DNA of 51,614 nt from Shewanella holmiensis (GCF_025370255.1 NZ_JAMTCD010000026.1:1-51614), one strand, 5' to 3'; shown: positions 33,700-44,233, counted from the first letter of the stretch. Made by a program: numbers and translations. Notes: generated from the letters alone by a model not told the origin.

Positions 33700-35901
33700 A
33701 TGCTCCCTGTAAAAACAAAATCTTTGCTTAAAACACCACTCGCATTGGCAGTTATGTCTGCCCTTTATGCTGGTAATCTTATGGCCGCAACTGAGTCTGT
33801 TGAACGTGTGGCCCCTGAATCCGAAAAAATGGAAGTGATTGTCGTTAACGCTGATTTTAGCCATGTTAGCTTAGATAAAATGCCTTCAAGCGTGACGGTT
33901 ATTGATGCACAACAATTAGCCGATGAGGGGGCGCAACATTTTGAAGATGTTTTAAATTCTATTGCCAACTTTAACTGGTCAGGGGGCAGTTCTCGTCCTA
34001 AATACTTCCAAATTCGTGGTGTTGGTGAGCAAGAGCAATACCAAGGTGCACCTAATTCTTCAGTCGGGTTTATTGTTGATGATATCGATTTATCCGGCCT
34101 TGGCATGGTGTCGAGTATGTATGACATGCAACAGGTTGAAGTATTACGTGGCCCACAAGGAACGCAATATGGCGCTAATGCACTTGCGGGCTTGATATAC
34201 CTTAAAAGTAATGACCCGACAGATACATTTGAGAACGGTGTTAAAGTCAGTTTAGGTGATGATGACTTACAGACGTTTTCAGGGTTTAGTTCAGGACCTG
34301 TGACAGATTCAGGCAAGCTTTTATATCGTGTGTCGGTAGAAAAACATGATCAAAATGGTTTCAAAAATAACACTTATTTAGACCGTGATGATACCAACAA
34401 GCGAGATGAATTGAGTGCGCGAGCTAAATTACGTTGGTATGCGACGGATGATTTACAAGCAGATTTAACCTTCTTATACGCCGACTTTGATAATGGTTAT
34501 GATGCTTGGACATTGGATAACAATGGCACAAATACTTTAACCGATAAACCGGGTGTTGATAATCAGAAAACCACAGGTGTTGGACTCAAACTTTCTTATA
34601 CAGGCGCTAAATATTTTGAGCTAACGTCTTTAACCTCATTTGCAAATACGGATCATCAGCATGCTTATGATGGTGATTGGGCTAACCCTGATTATTGGGC
34701 TAGCAAGCAATGCACAGCTTATGATAGTGATTGGAATGAATCTGGCACAGAGCCATGTGTTTATGACTATATTTGGGATAAAACCGGTAAACGTAAAACA
34801 ATATCACAGGAATTTCGTTTATCTTCAAATCAAGCCAGCCGTATTTTTAATGATTCCACTGATTGGTTAGTTGGCGTTTATGCCATGAATTTAAAAGAAG
34901 ATAACGACTTATATTCTGAGTATAACACTTGGCCAGATGAAGTATTACAATCTGATTACGAAGCGACAAATTATGCAGTTTTTGCTCAGCTAGACAGTCA
35001 CTTAGGCGATGATTATCTATTATCGACCGGCCTTCGTTTTGAACGCCGCGACAGTGAATACTCTGATACAAATCAAGATCACTTCAAGCCTTCTGAAGAC
35101 ATGTGGGGCGGCCATATTGCCTTGTCTAAAGCGTTAAATGATTCACACAACACCTATGCAAAAGTTGCCCGTAGTTATAAAGCGGGTGGTTTTAATATGA
35201 CCTTGCCAGCGGAATTGGCCGATAAAAAAGAATTCGATACCGAAATCTTGTATAACTACGAAATCGGTCTTAAGTCGGTGTGGCTTGATGGTGTGTTAGA
35301 CAGTAATTTTGCGTTGTTCTTTATGGATAGAGAAGACCAACAAGTGGCAGCATCATTACAAGATCCTGAAAACCCTCAGCGATTTATTCTCTTTACCGAA
35401 AATGCTGGCAGTTCAAGCAACTATGGCGCTGAGCTTGATCTTAATTGGTATGCCACTGAGAATTTACAAGTTTATGGCAGCGTAGGCTGGTTAGAAACCG
35501 AATATGGTGATTACAGTTATCAAGACAAGTATGGCAATACCATAGATTTATCTGGTCGTGAGTTAGCTCATTCGCCGAGCCTCACTTACAGCGCTGGCAT
35601 CACTTATCTGGCTGACTCAGGTTGGTTTGCTAATATCAATACCAGTGGTAAGAGCGAGTTTTACTACTCAGATAGTAATGAATCAAAATCGGATCCCTAC
35701 AATATTGTTAATGCCCGTTTAGGTTATGAAACACAAACCTGGTCGGCTTATCTTTGGGGCCGCAATCTATTTGATGAAAACTATGGCGTTCGCGGCTTCT
35801 ATTTTGGTAATGAGCCCGATTTAGATTGGGCTGACAAACAGTACATTCGATATGGTGACCCACGTCAGGTTGGCGTGACGTTCGACTATAAGTTTATGTA
35901 A
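33700..35901 (+). CDS. TonB-dependent outer-membrane receptor, probably for thiamine
   Basis: 733 residues. A signal peptide (LKTPLALAVMSALYAGNLMA) precedes a plug domain (MEVIVVNADFSHVSLDKMPSSVTVIDAQQLAD ... VEVLRGPQGTQYGANALAGLIYLKS) and a 22-strand barrel ending RQVGVTFDYKFM. A terminal Met after the usual terminal Phe is unusual. Thiamine as ligand is inferred from the TPP riboswitch and from the downstream PnuT and kinase genes, not from the protein itself. Confidence 0.88.
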   Translation: MLPVKTKSLLKTPLALAVMSALYAGNLMAATESVERVAPESEKMEVIVVNADFSHVSLDKMPSSVTVIDAQQLADEGAQHFEDVLNSIANFNWSGGSSRPKYFQIRGVGEQEQYQGAPNSSVGFIVDDIDLSGLGMVSSMYDMQQVEVLRGPQGTQYGANALAGLIYLKSNDPTDTFENGVKVSLGDDDLQTFSGFSSGPVTDSGKLLYRVSVEKHDQNGFKNNTYLDRDDTNKRDELSARAKLRWYATDDLQADLTFLYADFDNGYDAWTLDNNGTNTLTDKPGVDNQKTTGVGLKLSYTGAKYFELTSLTSFANTDHQHAYDGDWANPDYWASKQCTAYDSDWNESGTEPCVYDYIWDKTGKRKTISQEFRLSSNQASRIFNDSTDWLVGVYAMNLKEDNDLYSEYNTWPDEVLQSDYEATNYAVFAQLDSHLGDDYLLSTGLRFERRDSEYSDTNQDHFKPSEDMWGGHIALSKALNDSHNTYAKVARSYKAGGFNMTLPAELADKKEFDTEILYNYEIGLKSVWLDGVLDSNFALFFMDREDQQVAASLQDPENPQRFILFTENAGSSSNYGAELDLNWYATENLQVYGSVGWLETEYGDYSYQDKYGNTIDLSGRELAHSPSLTYSAGITYLADSGWFANINTSGKSEFYYSDSNESKSDPYNIVNARLGYETQTWSAYLWGRNLFDENYGVRGFYFGNEPDLDWADKQYIRYGDPRQVGVTFDYKFM

Positions 35902-35938
35902 TTTAATTTATGGCTTGCTGAACTAGAGCAAGCGCAGA

Positions 35939-35961
35939 GCGGCACCTGTTTAGGTGTCGCC
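35939..35961 (+). other. Hairpin between the receptor and the thiamine-binding gene
   Basis: GGCACCT / AGGTGTC with a short loop and flanking GC pairs. The tail ATTATTTTT is only partly T-rich. It may reduce read-through to the cytoplasmic salvage genes. Confidence 0.45.
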
Positions 35962-35979
35962 AATTATTTTTAAGGTGTA

Positions 35980-36243
35980 ATGATGAAATTAACCGCAGAA
36001 ATTAGCATGTATCCATTCAATGAAAACTATTTGGACCCAATCAAGTGGTTCATCGGTCGAGTTGATAGCTATAGCAATATCGAGCGCGTGACAAACGCCA
36101 TGGCAACACAAGTATGTGGTGAATATGCAGATGTTATGTCGATGTTGGCTATTGAGATGCAGGCTGCCCATGAAAAGTGGGGTAAAGCGGTTTTTGTGTG
36201 TAAATTTATTGGTGGTGAACTTAATTTAGCCCACAGCGAGTAG
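35980..36243 (+). CDS. MTH1187/YkoF-type thiamine-binding domain protein
   Basis: 87 residues, no signal peptide. KLTAEISMYPFNENYLDPIKWFIGRVDSYSNIERVTNAMATQVCGEYADVMSMLAIEM resembles the small MTH1187/YqgV family, whose ferredoxin-like fold binds thiamine or its pyrimidine part in YkoF. Its place between a riboswitch-controlled receptor and PnuT supports a thiamine-linked role, perhaps buffering or handing on the vitamin in the cytoplasm (inference). AAGGTG precedes the ATG; pnuT follows four bases after the stop. Confidence 0.72.
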   Translation: MMKLTAEISMYPFNENYLDPIKWFIGRVDSYSNIERVTNAMATQVCGEYADVMSMLAIEMQAAHEKWGKAVFVCKFIGGELNLAHSE

Positions 36244-36247
36244 CAAT

Positions 36248-36916
36248 ATGTCTGAAATTAGCCAGTCTATTAGCCAAATTATCAGTGATGCGGGGGTAAT
36301 GACCGCATGGGAAGCGGTTGCCGTATTATTAGCTATTGTGTATTTAGTATTGGCGATGCGGACGAATATTTGGTGTTGGGCAGCGGCATTTATCAGTACG
36401 GCAATATACACTGTGCTTTTTTGGAAAGTCTCATTACTCATGGAGTCGCTGCTAAACATTTATTATATGGCGATGGCGTTATATGGATACTGGATGTGGA
36501 TGCAGCAACCTGATAATGGAGTAGCACACCATATTGATGACAAAGGCTCACCTATTATCAGTTGGCCTGTAAGCACCCATTTTATGTTGGTATCTATTAC
36601 GTTACTCGTTTCTCTGGTTGTTGGATATTTGATGGCCAATTATACCCAGGCTTCATTTCCATATTTGGATTCAGCAACAACCTGTTTTGCGGTAATGACT
36701 ACCTACTTAGTAGCCAAAAAAGTGCTTGAAAATTGGTTTTACTGGATAGTGATTAACACTGTGTCTATTTATTTATATTTCAGTAAAGGACTCATGTTAA
36801 CCACAGCATTGTTTGTCGTTTATGTATTTATGGCAATCGCAGGATATTTTATGTGGCGAAAAATGTGGGTTAGGGATCTTCAATCAGATGCCCAGCCTGC
36901 TCAACAGCATGGCTAA
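36248..36916 (+). CDS. pnuT: PnuT-type thiamine transporter (PnuC family)
   Basis: 222 residues with about seven membrane helices. PnuC-family motifs include WEAVAVLLAIVYLVLAMRTNIWCWAAAFIST, SLLNIYYMAMALYGYWMW and ENWFYWIVINTVSIYLY. PnuC relatives move vitamins by facilitated diffusion and trap them by phosphorylation inside. TPP-riboswitch control identifies this one as PnuT for thiamine. The stop overlaps the downstream kinase, fitting uptake coupled to phosphorylation. Confidence 0.87.
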   Translation: MSEISQSISQIISDAGVMTAWEAVAVLLAIVYLVLAMRTNIWCWAAAFISTAIYTVLFWKVSLLMESLLNIYYMAMALYGYWMWMQQPDNGVAHHIDDKGSPIISWPVSTHFMLVSITLLVSLVVGYLMANYTQASFPYLDSATTCFAVMTTYLVAKKVLENWFYWIVINTVSIYLYFSKGLMLTTALFVVYVFMAIAGYFMWRKMWVRDLQSDAQPAQQHG

Positions 36917-37952
36917 TTTCACTGAAGTGCTAGAGAACAAAGCATTAGCTGGATTACCAGTAAAGGTTATTCAGCTTTTAGTTGAGCAGCTACCAGCGGA
37001 AAAATTAAGTCAACTAATCAGCGATTGCGTCCATGTTGAATTGCTTTCAGCAGGATTAAGTAATCAAAACTTTTTGCTTCAAAATCAATCAAAAACAGGC
37101 GTGCAAGCGCAAGTGCTCAGAGTCAATCACGCAGAGACAATTTGGTGTAGCCGTGTTGATGAAGTAACAAGCTGGCAAGCCGCACAAGCCATTGGTTTCG
37201 CGCCGCAATTATATTTTTGCGGTGCTAATAATGAATTGTACCTTAGTGAGTTTATCTGCGAGCCCGAACCTTGGAGCCAATTTTATTGTGCACACGCTAA
37301 TCACACTCTTCGGCAGCAAGAAATTAAGATTGATGATTCAACTACAGAGCCAGTCAAGCATCTGCTAACTGTCTTACAAAGCCTTGCAAAGCTTCCTTTG
37401 CCCGCCAAACAGGTAAGTATGTTACAGCAATGGCAAGAGTATCAATTACAATTAGTCACCGATAAAATACCTTCCAAGCAATGGCAATCGTGTTTACAAC
37501 AAATTAACAGCCTAACTGATGACGCGCTATTGTGGTTTAATGCCATGGATAAATGTTTAATTACACCATCGTTTTGTCATCGTGATTTATCTCCTTTTAA
37601 TCTCCTTTTACATTCCAATCAACATTCGATGTCGGGCGAGACACCGACAAAGTTGATGTGTATCGATTTCGAATATGCGGCAACCAGTCATCCACTTTTT
37701 GATTTAGCCTCAATATTGGCTACCCATGATTTATCTTCAGCACAATATGAATCATTACTTGATGGTTATTTTAAATGGCAATCAGAACTGAGTTCACCTT
37801 ATCTAAATGAAAATGCACAGCAATGTGTAGGTTATGCGATTAATTGTTACTGGTTATTTTGTGCAATGTGGGCATTAATTATGGCCAAATCTGCACCAGA
37901 GACATTTTTAGCTTATTTCCAGCAGTATTTTGCCTTAATCGATAGCCATTAA
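36888..37952 (+). CDS. APH/choline kinase-family phosphotransferase, probable thiamine kinase
   Basis: 354 residues from ATG 36888 (TAGGGA 11 bases upstream); ATG 36909 is an alternative and a longer frame from 36813 is unlikely. The catalytic loop is FCHRDLSPFNLLL (HxD...N) and the metal-binding motif is MCIDFEYAATSHPLFDLASIL. It is the APH fold shared by ThiK. With PnuT it would phosphorylate incoming thiamine, but it is longer than E. coli ThiK (about 274), so another alcohol substrate cannot be ruled out. Confidence 0.75.
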   Translation: MPSLLNSMANFTEVLENKALAGLPVKVIQLLVEQLPAEKLSQLISDCVHVELLSAGLSNQNFLLQNQSKTGVQAQVLRVNHAETIWCSRVDEVTSWQAAQAIGFAPQLYFCGANNELYLSEFICEPEPWSQFYCAHANHTLRQQEIKIDDSTTEPVKHLLTVLQSLAKLPLPAKQVSMLQQWQEYQLQLVTDKIPSKQWQSCLQQINSLTDDALLWFNAMDKCLITPSFCHRDLSPFNLLLHSNQHSMSGETPTKLMCIDFEYAATSHPLFDLASILATHDLSSAQYESLLDGYFKWQSELSSPYLNENAQQCVGYAINCYWLFCAMWALIMAKSAPETFLAYFQQYFALIDSH

Positions 37953-38094
37953 GGCTTGTTTGTCTGCACCCCAAAACTTTATTTCGGGTCATTGAAATAT
38001 TTTCCTGTTATGTCAGGTCTTAATAATTACTCACTATCAAGCTGACAGAGTTCCGATGATGTTTAATCTTAGTCTTAAATTTAGCCAATAGACT

Positions 38095-38121
38095 AGACAA
38101 AACGAATATTGAAGTTTGTCT
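38095..38121 (+). promoter_or_regulatory. Inverted repeat upstream of the DoxX gene
   Basis: AGACAAA (38095-38101) and TTTGTCT (38115-38121) are perfect inverted copies 13 bases apart, ending 31 bases before the ATG. This suits a dimeric repressor operator. Confidence 0.4.
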
Positions 38122-38152
38122 GCAAATTAATACATCTCATAAAGGAACTAGC

Positions 38153-38755
38153 ATGCAAGCACTCTTTGCCATGTATCAGAATTTACTTAATAAATTATCC
38201 TACTTGGAGGGATTGGCGCCGTTAGCGCTGCGGATTTATCTCGCGCCGGTTTTAATGCAAGCTGGGTATAATAAATTATCTCATTTTGGCGATACAGCGG
38301 CTTGGTTTGGTAATCCTGATTGGGGACTGGGTTTACCTATGCCTGAACTGATGACCGTATTAGCTGCCGGAACTGAGTTTTTTGGCGGGCTGTTATTATT
38401 AATAGGGCTTGCGACCCGATTTATGGCGCTGCCGCTTATGATAACCATGCTAGTGGCTGCATTTGCGGTACATTGGTCAAATGGTTGGTTAGCCATTGCT
38501 GATGCGAGTTCGTGGTTAGCCAGTGATAAAGTGGTTGAGGCGGGTGAAAAACTTGCTGCAGCGAAATCTATATTACAACAGCATGGCAATTATGAATGGC
38601 TTACCAGTTCAGGTAATTTTGTTATTTTGAACAATGGTATTGAATTTGCGATAACCTATTTTATTATGTTGCTCGCATTACTCTTTATGGGCGGCGGCCG
38701 CTATTTTAGCCTAGATTATTATATTCATCGCTATATGGGACGGAAAGATTCTTAA
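38153..38755 (+). CDS. DoxX-family membrane protein, HvfX-like
   Basis: 200 residues, four membrane helices. LAPLALRIYLAPVLMQAGYNKLSHFGDTAAWFGNPDWGLGLPMPELMTVLAAGTEFFGGLLLLIGLATRF and NNGIEFAITYFIMLLALLFMGGGRYFSLDYY match a DoxX subgroup often labelled HvfX, linked to copper-binding RiPP loci. No precursor peptide, DUF692 or DUF2063 gene is adjacent, so that role is unsupported here. AAAGGA precedes the ATG. It may be cotranscribed with the nitroreductase downstream. Confidence 0.8.
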   Translation: MQALFAMYQNLLNKLSYLEGLAPLALRIYLAPVLMQAGYNKLSHFGDTAAWFGNPDWGLGLPMPELMTVLAAGTEFFGGLLLLIGLATRFMALPLMITMLVAAFAVHWSNGWLAIADASSWLASDKVVEAGEKLAAAKSILQQHGNYEWLTSSGNFVILNNGIEFAITYFIMLLALLFMGGGRYFSLDYYIHRYMGRKDS

Positions 38756-38850
38756 TAGGTTTTAAGGCTTAATCAATTTGTAAATATCCCAGCCAAAAAC
38801 TGGGATATTTGATATTATCCATACAAATAAGCATCAATAGGATAAACACT

Positions 38851-39399
38851 TTGAAAGCGTCTGAATTATTGTTAACTCGTCAATCCTCTCCAAGATTAGT
38901 TGCTCCAGCACCTTCTTCTGAACAACTCGAATTTATTCTCAATGCTGGGGCTAGAGTGCCTGATCATGGGGCATTAACACCCTGGGAGTTTATTATTGCT
39001 CAAGACGAGGGACTTAGTCGTTTGGCTAAGGTGTTTGTTTTTGCGGCAGAGCAATCAAATGCAGATGAAGCTTTTATCCAAAAAGCAGAAAAAATGCCAT
39101 TTCGTGCACCTATGGTGATTACTGTTGTAGCCAAAACACAAGACCATCCTAAGGTCCCCGTGCTAGAACAACATATTGCTGCAGGATGTGCGACCATGGC
39201 CATGCAACAAGCCGCATTTTCGTTAGGTATTGGCGCGGTTTGGCGGACGGGCGATTTTGCCTTTGATAGAAACGTCCATCAGCAACTGGGATTAGCAGAG
39301 CAAGATCAGATTATTGGTTTTCTGTATGTTGGTACCCCCTCGGTACAAGCACCGATCAAGCCTTTAAAAGAAGGGCGTCAATTCGCGAGGTTTTTATAA
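38851..39399 (+). CDS. ydjA: YdjA-type nitroreductase
   Basis: 182 residues from TTG 38851 (AGGA eight bases upstream), which aligns with the E. coli YdjA start MDALELLINRRS as MKASELLLTRQS. An upstream ATG at 38809 adds a poor extension. Family blocks: AGARVPDHGALTPWEF, PFRAPMVITVVAK, HIAAGCATMAMQQAAFSLGIGAVWRTGDF and DQIIGFLYVGTP. FMN-dependent NAD(P)H oxidoreductase; physiological substrate unknown. Confidence 0.92.
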   Translation: MKASELLLTRQSSPRLVAPAPSSEQLEFILNAGARVPDHGALTPWEFIIAQDEGLSRLAKVFVFAAEQSNADEAFIQKAEKMPFRAPMVITVVAKTQDHPKVPVLEQHIAAGCATMAMQQAAFSLGIGAVWRTGDFAFDRNVHQQLGLAEQDQIIGFLYVGTPSVQAPIKPLKEGRQFARFL

Positions 39400-39461
39400 A
39401 CGGTATTGCTCATGCTTTAAGTAAAACGGCATGAGCAATTTGATAAACGGCATGTTGCAGT

Positions 39462-39662
39462 TTACTCAAGTGTGTCTAACGGTAATGAGTTTTGAAAAAG
39501 GTAAAACCCTAAAGGCCCCAAAAACAAACTTAATCCGCACCAAACTCCTCGTTTGAAGTTGCTGATATGCGCCTTGGTCGTCATCGCGTTGTAGCAAAAT
39601 AAAATGTGCAACAATCCGACAGCGGTAAGTAAAAAAATCAGGGTTAAATCCATTGTATTCAT
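39462..39662 (-). CDS. Small two-helix membrane protein, unknown function
   Basis: 66 residues. Two hydrophobic segments (LTLIFLLTAVGLLHILFCY and GVWCGLSLFLGPLGFYLF) are separated by a basic loop (MTTKAHISNFKRG). AAAGGA lies nine bases before the ATG at 39662. I do not recognise the family. It is monocistronic, convergent with ydjA. Confidence 0.6.
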   Translation of the reverse strand: MNTMDLTLIFLLTAVGLLHILFCYNAMTTKAHISNFKRGVWCGLSLFLGPLGFYLFQNSLPLDTLE

Positions 39663-39911
39663 GTCATGTTTTCCTTTGCTTTACGGCAATGACTCTTTAG
39701 CGTGTAATCGTTAATCGAATTTGTGCCAAATAATAAAAATCCTTCTTATTATCTAACGTCAATTAACGGTTAAATCTTGCTGATACTAAGTCTCAATCTA
39801 ATCTATTTTTACCTTATTTAAAAGTCATAAAATTGATTAATCATCTAAATTAATTACATTTTTTAGAAATACCACGATTTAGACACTGATACGGTTTATA
39901 TTTTAATCTCG

Positions 39912-40577
39912 CTACCACTTTAGGTGGATTGTTCTTTTATCATCTAGCCACAAAGGGTATTTGGTCATGACTTGCTTGAATAACTCGCTTTCAATTAATG
40001 AGTTTAACCAAGCGCGTACTTTGGGATATGGACAAGATGCAAACCAGCTAGGATCAACACCTGCAAATTGTCTGATAAAAGGGAATATTGCGTAATCGGC
40101 AAAAGTAGGATGATTTGCAAATAGAAAAGCATCTTGACTGAGTTGTTGTTCAAGATTGCCAATAAAAAGTTCCGCCTGTTGCCGATAGGCGATCTGGCTC
40201 ATTTCCGGATGCCTGTCGGCATATTTATACTTATCTAACCAAGGTTTAAATTCAACATCATTTTGTTGAATAAGCGATTTAGCGTCTTTTGAGTCGAGAC
40301 TTTCAATTAATGTTTGGTATTGGTCTTTATTTAAGTATGGGCAGTTTTGCTGTGGATACTGCTTCAATGCAAATTGGAATATATCCAAGCTTTCTGCAAT
40401 CACTTGATCTGAGTAGACCAATACCGGCACTGTGCCTTTAGGTGAAATGGCAAGCATTTCAGCGGGCTTATTTTTTAAAATGATTTCTCTTACTTCAGGA
40501 TTTAGATTGCTCAAGTGCAAGCCTGTTCTAGCTCGCATAGCATAAGGGCAGCGACGAAAAGAGTACAAATGGTTCAT
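39912..40577 (-). CDS. Glutathione S-transferase family protein
   Basis: 221 residues from ATG 40577 (MNHLYSFRRCPYAMRARTGL); a longer frame to 40694 adds residues unlike GST starts. The N-terminal thioredoxin-like domain keeps RCPYAMRAR (one cysteine) and KGTVPVLVYSDQVIAESLDI (cis-Pro and ES glutathione-binding residues). The C-terminal helical domain includes HPTFADYAIFPFIRQF. Omega-like or Grx2-like; substrate unknown. Confidence 0.87.
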   Translation of the reverse strand: MNHLYSFRRCPYAMRARTGLHLSNLNPEVREIILKNKPAEMLAISPKGTVPVLVYSDQVIAESLDIFQFALKQYPQQNCPYLNKDQYQTLIESLDSKDAKSLIQQNDVEFKPWLDKYKYADRHPEMSQIAYRQQAELFIGNLEQQLSQDAFLFANHPTFADYAIFPFIRQFAGVDPSWFASCPYPKVRAWLNSLIESELFKQVMTKYPLWLDDKRTIHLKW

Positions 40578-40841
40578 GATAATGGCCTGTAATATTTTGC
40601 AGAGAATGAATGATGGATAGACTTTATCTGTAGTGTCATTGCATGAATAAAAGGCAAACGGCAATAACTTCAATATTTCGAAGCATTTTTGCATCAGTAA
40701 AACGAAGGTGATTTTACCGTAAAAAAATTATTTTTGATGATAAATGGCATTTAAAATCCTATAGAGAGATTAAAAACTGTTATTTGGGTGTGATTTAGTT
40801 ATAATTTCGGCCGTTTTTTAGCTATAGCTCACATTTGTGTG

Positions 40842-40872
40842 CCAGTAATATGCACTGGAAATTAAGTTCCAG
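40842..40872 (+). promoter_or_regulatory. Two mutually exclusive hairpins in the trhO leader
   Basis: CCAGT (40842-40846) can pair with ACTGG (40854-40858). CTGGAA (40855-40860) can instead pair with TTCCAG (40867-40872). The shared CTGG makes the two exclusive; the second lies six bases before the GGAGAG ribosome binding site. Confidence 0.35.
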
Positions 40873-40886
40873 CCAGCGGAGAGATC

Positions 40887-41900
40887 ATGTCAACGAATAC
40901 ATCAATACCCCCATCATCCACATTTGCAGTATGTGCACTTTATAAGTTTGTTGCCTTACCCGATTTTGAAGCAATCAGGCAGCCGTTACTTAACGTGATG
41001 GAACAGCATGAAGTGAAAGGAACCTTGTTACTTGCTAGCGAAGGCATAAATGGCACTGTAGCAAGCAGCAAGGCTGGTATCGAGGCTTTATTAGCTTGGT
41101 TAGATGTTCAACCTGGTTTAGACAATATTGTCACTAAATTATCCTTTGATGATGAAATGCCATTCTATCGCACCAAAGTGAAGCTGAAAAAAGAGATTGT
41201 GACTATGGGTATTGAGGGTATCGACCCTCGTAAAGTGGTAGGTACCTACGTTAAACCCAAAGATTGGAATGCATTAATTTCAGATCCTGATGTGTTATTG
41301 GTTGATACTCGTAACGATTATGAAGTGCAAATTGGTACCTTTGAACATGCAGTCAATCCAGTTACCGAAACATTTCGTGAGTTTCCTGAATACGTAAAAC
41401 AAAACTTAGATCCTGCAAAACACAAAAAAGTGGCCATGTTTTGCACCGGCGGCATTCGTTGTGAGAAATCAACTGCCTATTTAAAAGAACAAGGCTTTGA
41501 AGAGGTTTACCATTTAGAAGGCGGTATTCTTAAGTACTTAGAAGAAGTTCAGCCTGAAGAGAGTTTGTGGAAAGGTGAATGTTTCGTATTTGATAACCGA
41601 GTTGCAGTAAATCATGCACTAGAAAAAGGTCAGTACGATCAATGTAATGCTTGTCGTATGCCCATTACTGAAGCGGAAAAAAATTCGCCAGCATATGTAC
41701 AAGGGATTAGTTGCCCGCATTGTATTGATAAAATATCTGACGAACAGCGTCAGCGGTTTATTGAACGTGAACGTCAGGTTCAACTTGCTCAGCAGCGTGG
41801 TGAAGCTCATATAGGCAGTGATGTCAATCAAGTGATTGAACAACGAAGACAGAAAAAAGAAGCCTTGAAAAAAGCGCAAGAAGCTAAAAAACGCAGTTAG
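40887..41900 (+). CDS. trhO: tRNA U34 hydroxylase TrhO (YceA)
   Basis: 337 residues. An N-terminal acylphosphatase-like domain ([42 protein letters not shown]) is followed by a rhodanese domain with active-site loop [10 protein letters not shown] and [11 protein letters not shown], then a cysteine-rich tail ([12 protein letters not shown]). TrhO makes 5-hydroxyuridine at tRNA position 34, toward cmo5U, using O2. GGAGAG precedes the ATG. Confidence 0.94.
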   Translation: MSTNTSIPPSSTFAVCALYKFVALPDFEAIRQPLLNVMEQHEVKGTLLLASEGINGTVASSKAGIEALLAWLDVQPGLDNIVTKLSFDDEMPFYRTKVKLKKEIVTMGIEGIDPRKVVGTYVKPKDWNALISDPDVLLVDTRNDYEVQIGTFEHAVNPVTETFREFPEYVKQNLDPAKHKKVAMFCTGGIRCEKSTAYLKEQGFEEVYHLEGGILKYLEEVQPEESLWKGECFVFDNRVAVNHALEKGQYDQCNACRMPITEAEKNSPAYVQGISCPHCIDKISDEQRQRFIERERQVQLAQQRGEAHIGSDVNQVIEQRRQKKEALKKAQEAKKRS

Positions 41901-41974
41901 ATATATTGATTAACATGTTATCTGTCAGCATAAGTCTTGAAATTGTGTTGGGTGTTATGCTGATGAAGTACTAC

Positions 41975-42004
41975 AAAAAAAGCCTCATTAATTGAGGCTT
42001 TTTT
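41975..42004. terminator. Bidirectional terminator between trhO and the coiled-coil gene
   Basis: AAAAAAGCCTCA / TGAGGCTTTTTT with loop ATTAAT, flanked by A and T tracts for both convergent genes. Confidence 0.9.
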
Positions 42005-42023
42005 ATGTCGCAAGCATAACCAA

Positions 42024-42806
42024 TTACCACTTCTTTTTGGGTTGAAACAACATATCAAGATCGTCTTCATCATTTTTCTTGGGTTGAGAAACATTGGGGC
42101 CAGAGCTTTTTTGTGCGCCCATTATTTCATCAAGTAATTGTTTAGCTTCGTCAACCTTACGAGTGATAAAAGGATCGTTTGGTGTTTGTGCTTTGATTAA
42201 ATGTAATGTAGACAGTGCTTTAGTTACCATTTGTTTACTTGAACCGTATTGCTTCATATAACATGCTGCTCTAGCACGAGATATCATTGACTCAACGTTA
42301 ATTCGTTGTTGTAAACTGTCGATACGGCTTTCTTCGCTACTGAAAATAACTGAATCTACTTTTCCCTTATTGTGCTCGGCACGTAAAATTGCTTTGAGTT
42401 TTTTCAGGGTTTTAACTAATTCTAATACTTGACGGTCATTGTCAGGTAACCGAAAGTTTTCAACCGACGGTACCTGCGCAGGAGCCCCCATCATGTTACT
42501 CACTTGCGCTTTTAAGTCACCTAGACGGCGCTGATAATCGTTAAGCACTTGTCCTGAGGAATAGGATATTGATTGTTCTAGTGCTTCTTGAATACGTTTA
42601 TATAAAATTAGAGTGATATGGCTTGAACATGAAGCCATAGCCGTGTTGGCTAATACAGCCTCAGTTTCATCTATAATGGCTCTTTGACGTGATGCTTCTA
42701 GTCTGCGTTCTGCTTCAGCTCGTTCTTTTTGTTGTTGAATAATGCTGAAGCCAATTATTAGCAGTAGTAAAGCGCCAATCAGCAGTAATATGAGAATTAA
42801 GGACAT
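42024..42806 (-). CDS. Membrane-anchored coiled-coil protein, unknown function
   Basis: 260 residues. One N-terminal membrane helix (LILILLLIGALLLLIIGFSII) is followed by a charged helix (QQQKERAEAERRLEASRQRAI) and long helical segments with heptad-like spacing. The C-terminal tail is charged and disordered (PKKNDEDDLDMLFQPKKKW). No enzyme motif is visible. It is monocistronic and divergent from cysB across a 430-bp gap. I do not recognise a named family. Confidence 0.65.
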   Translation of the reverse strand: MSLILILLLIGALLLLIIGFSIIQQQKERAEAERRLEASRQRAIIDETEAVLANTAMASCSSHITLILYKRIQEALEQSISYSSGQVLNDYQRRLGDLKAQVSNMMGAPAQVPSVENFRLPDNDRQVLELVKTLKKLKAILRAEHNKGKVDSVIFSSEESRIDSLQQRINVESMISRARAACYMKQYGSSKQMVTKALSTLHLIKAQTPNDPFITRKVDEAKQLLDEIMGAQKSSGPNVSQPKKNDEDDLDMLFQPKKKW

Positions 42807-44213
<1,407 letters not shown>

Positions 44214-44233
44214 TTTCTGATCACATCGGAAGC

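Noticed and set aside
33487..33864. 125-codon minus-strand frame across the TPP riboswitch
   Set aside because: It runs antisense to a canonical aptamer and the receptor signal peptide; the translation is not family-like.
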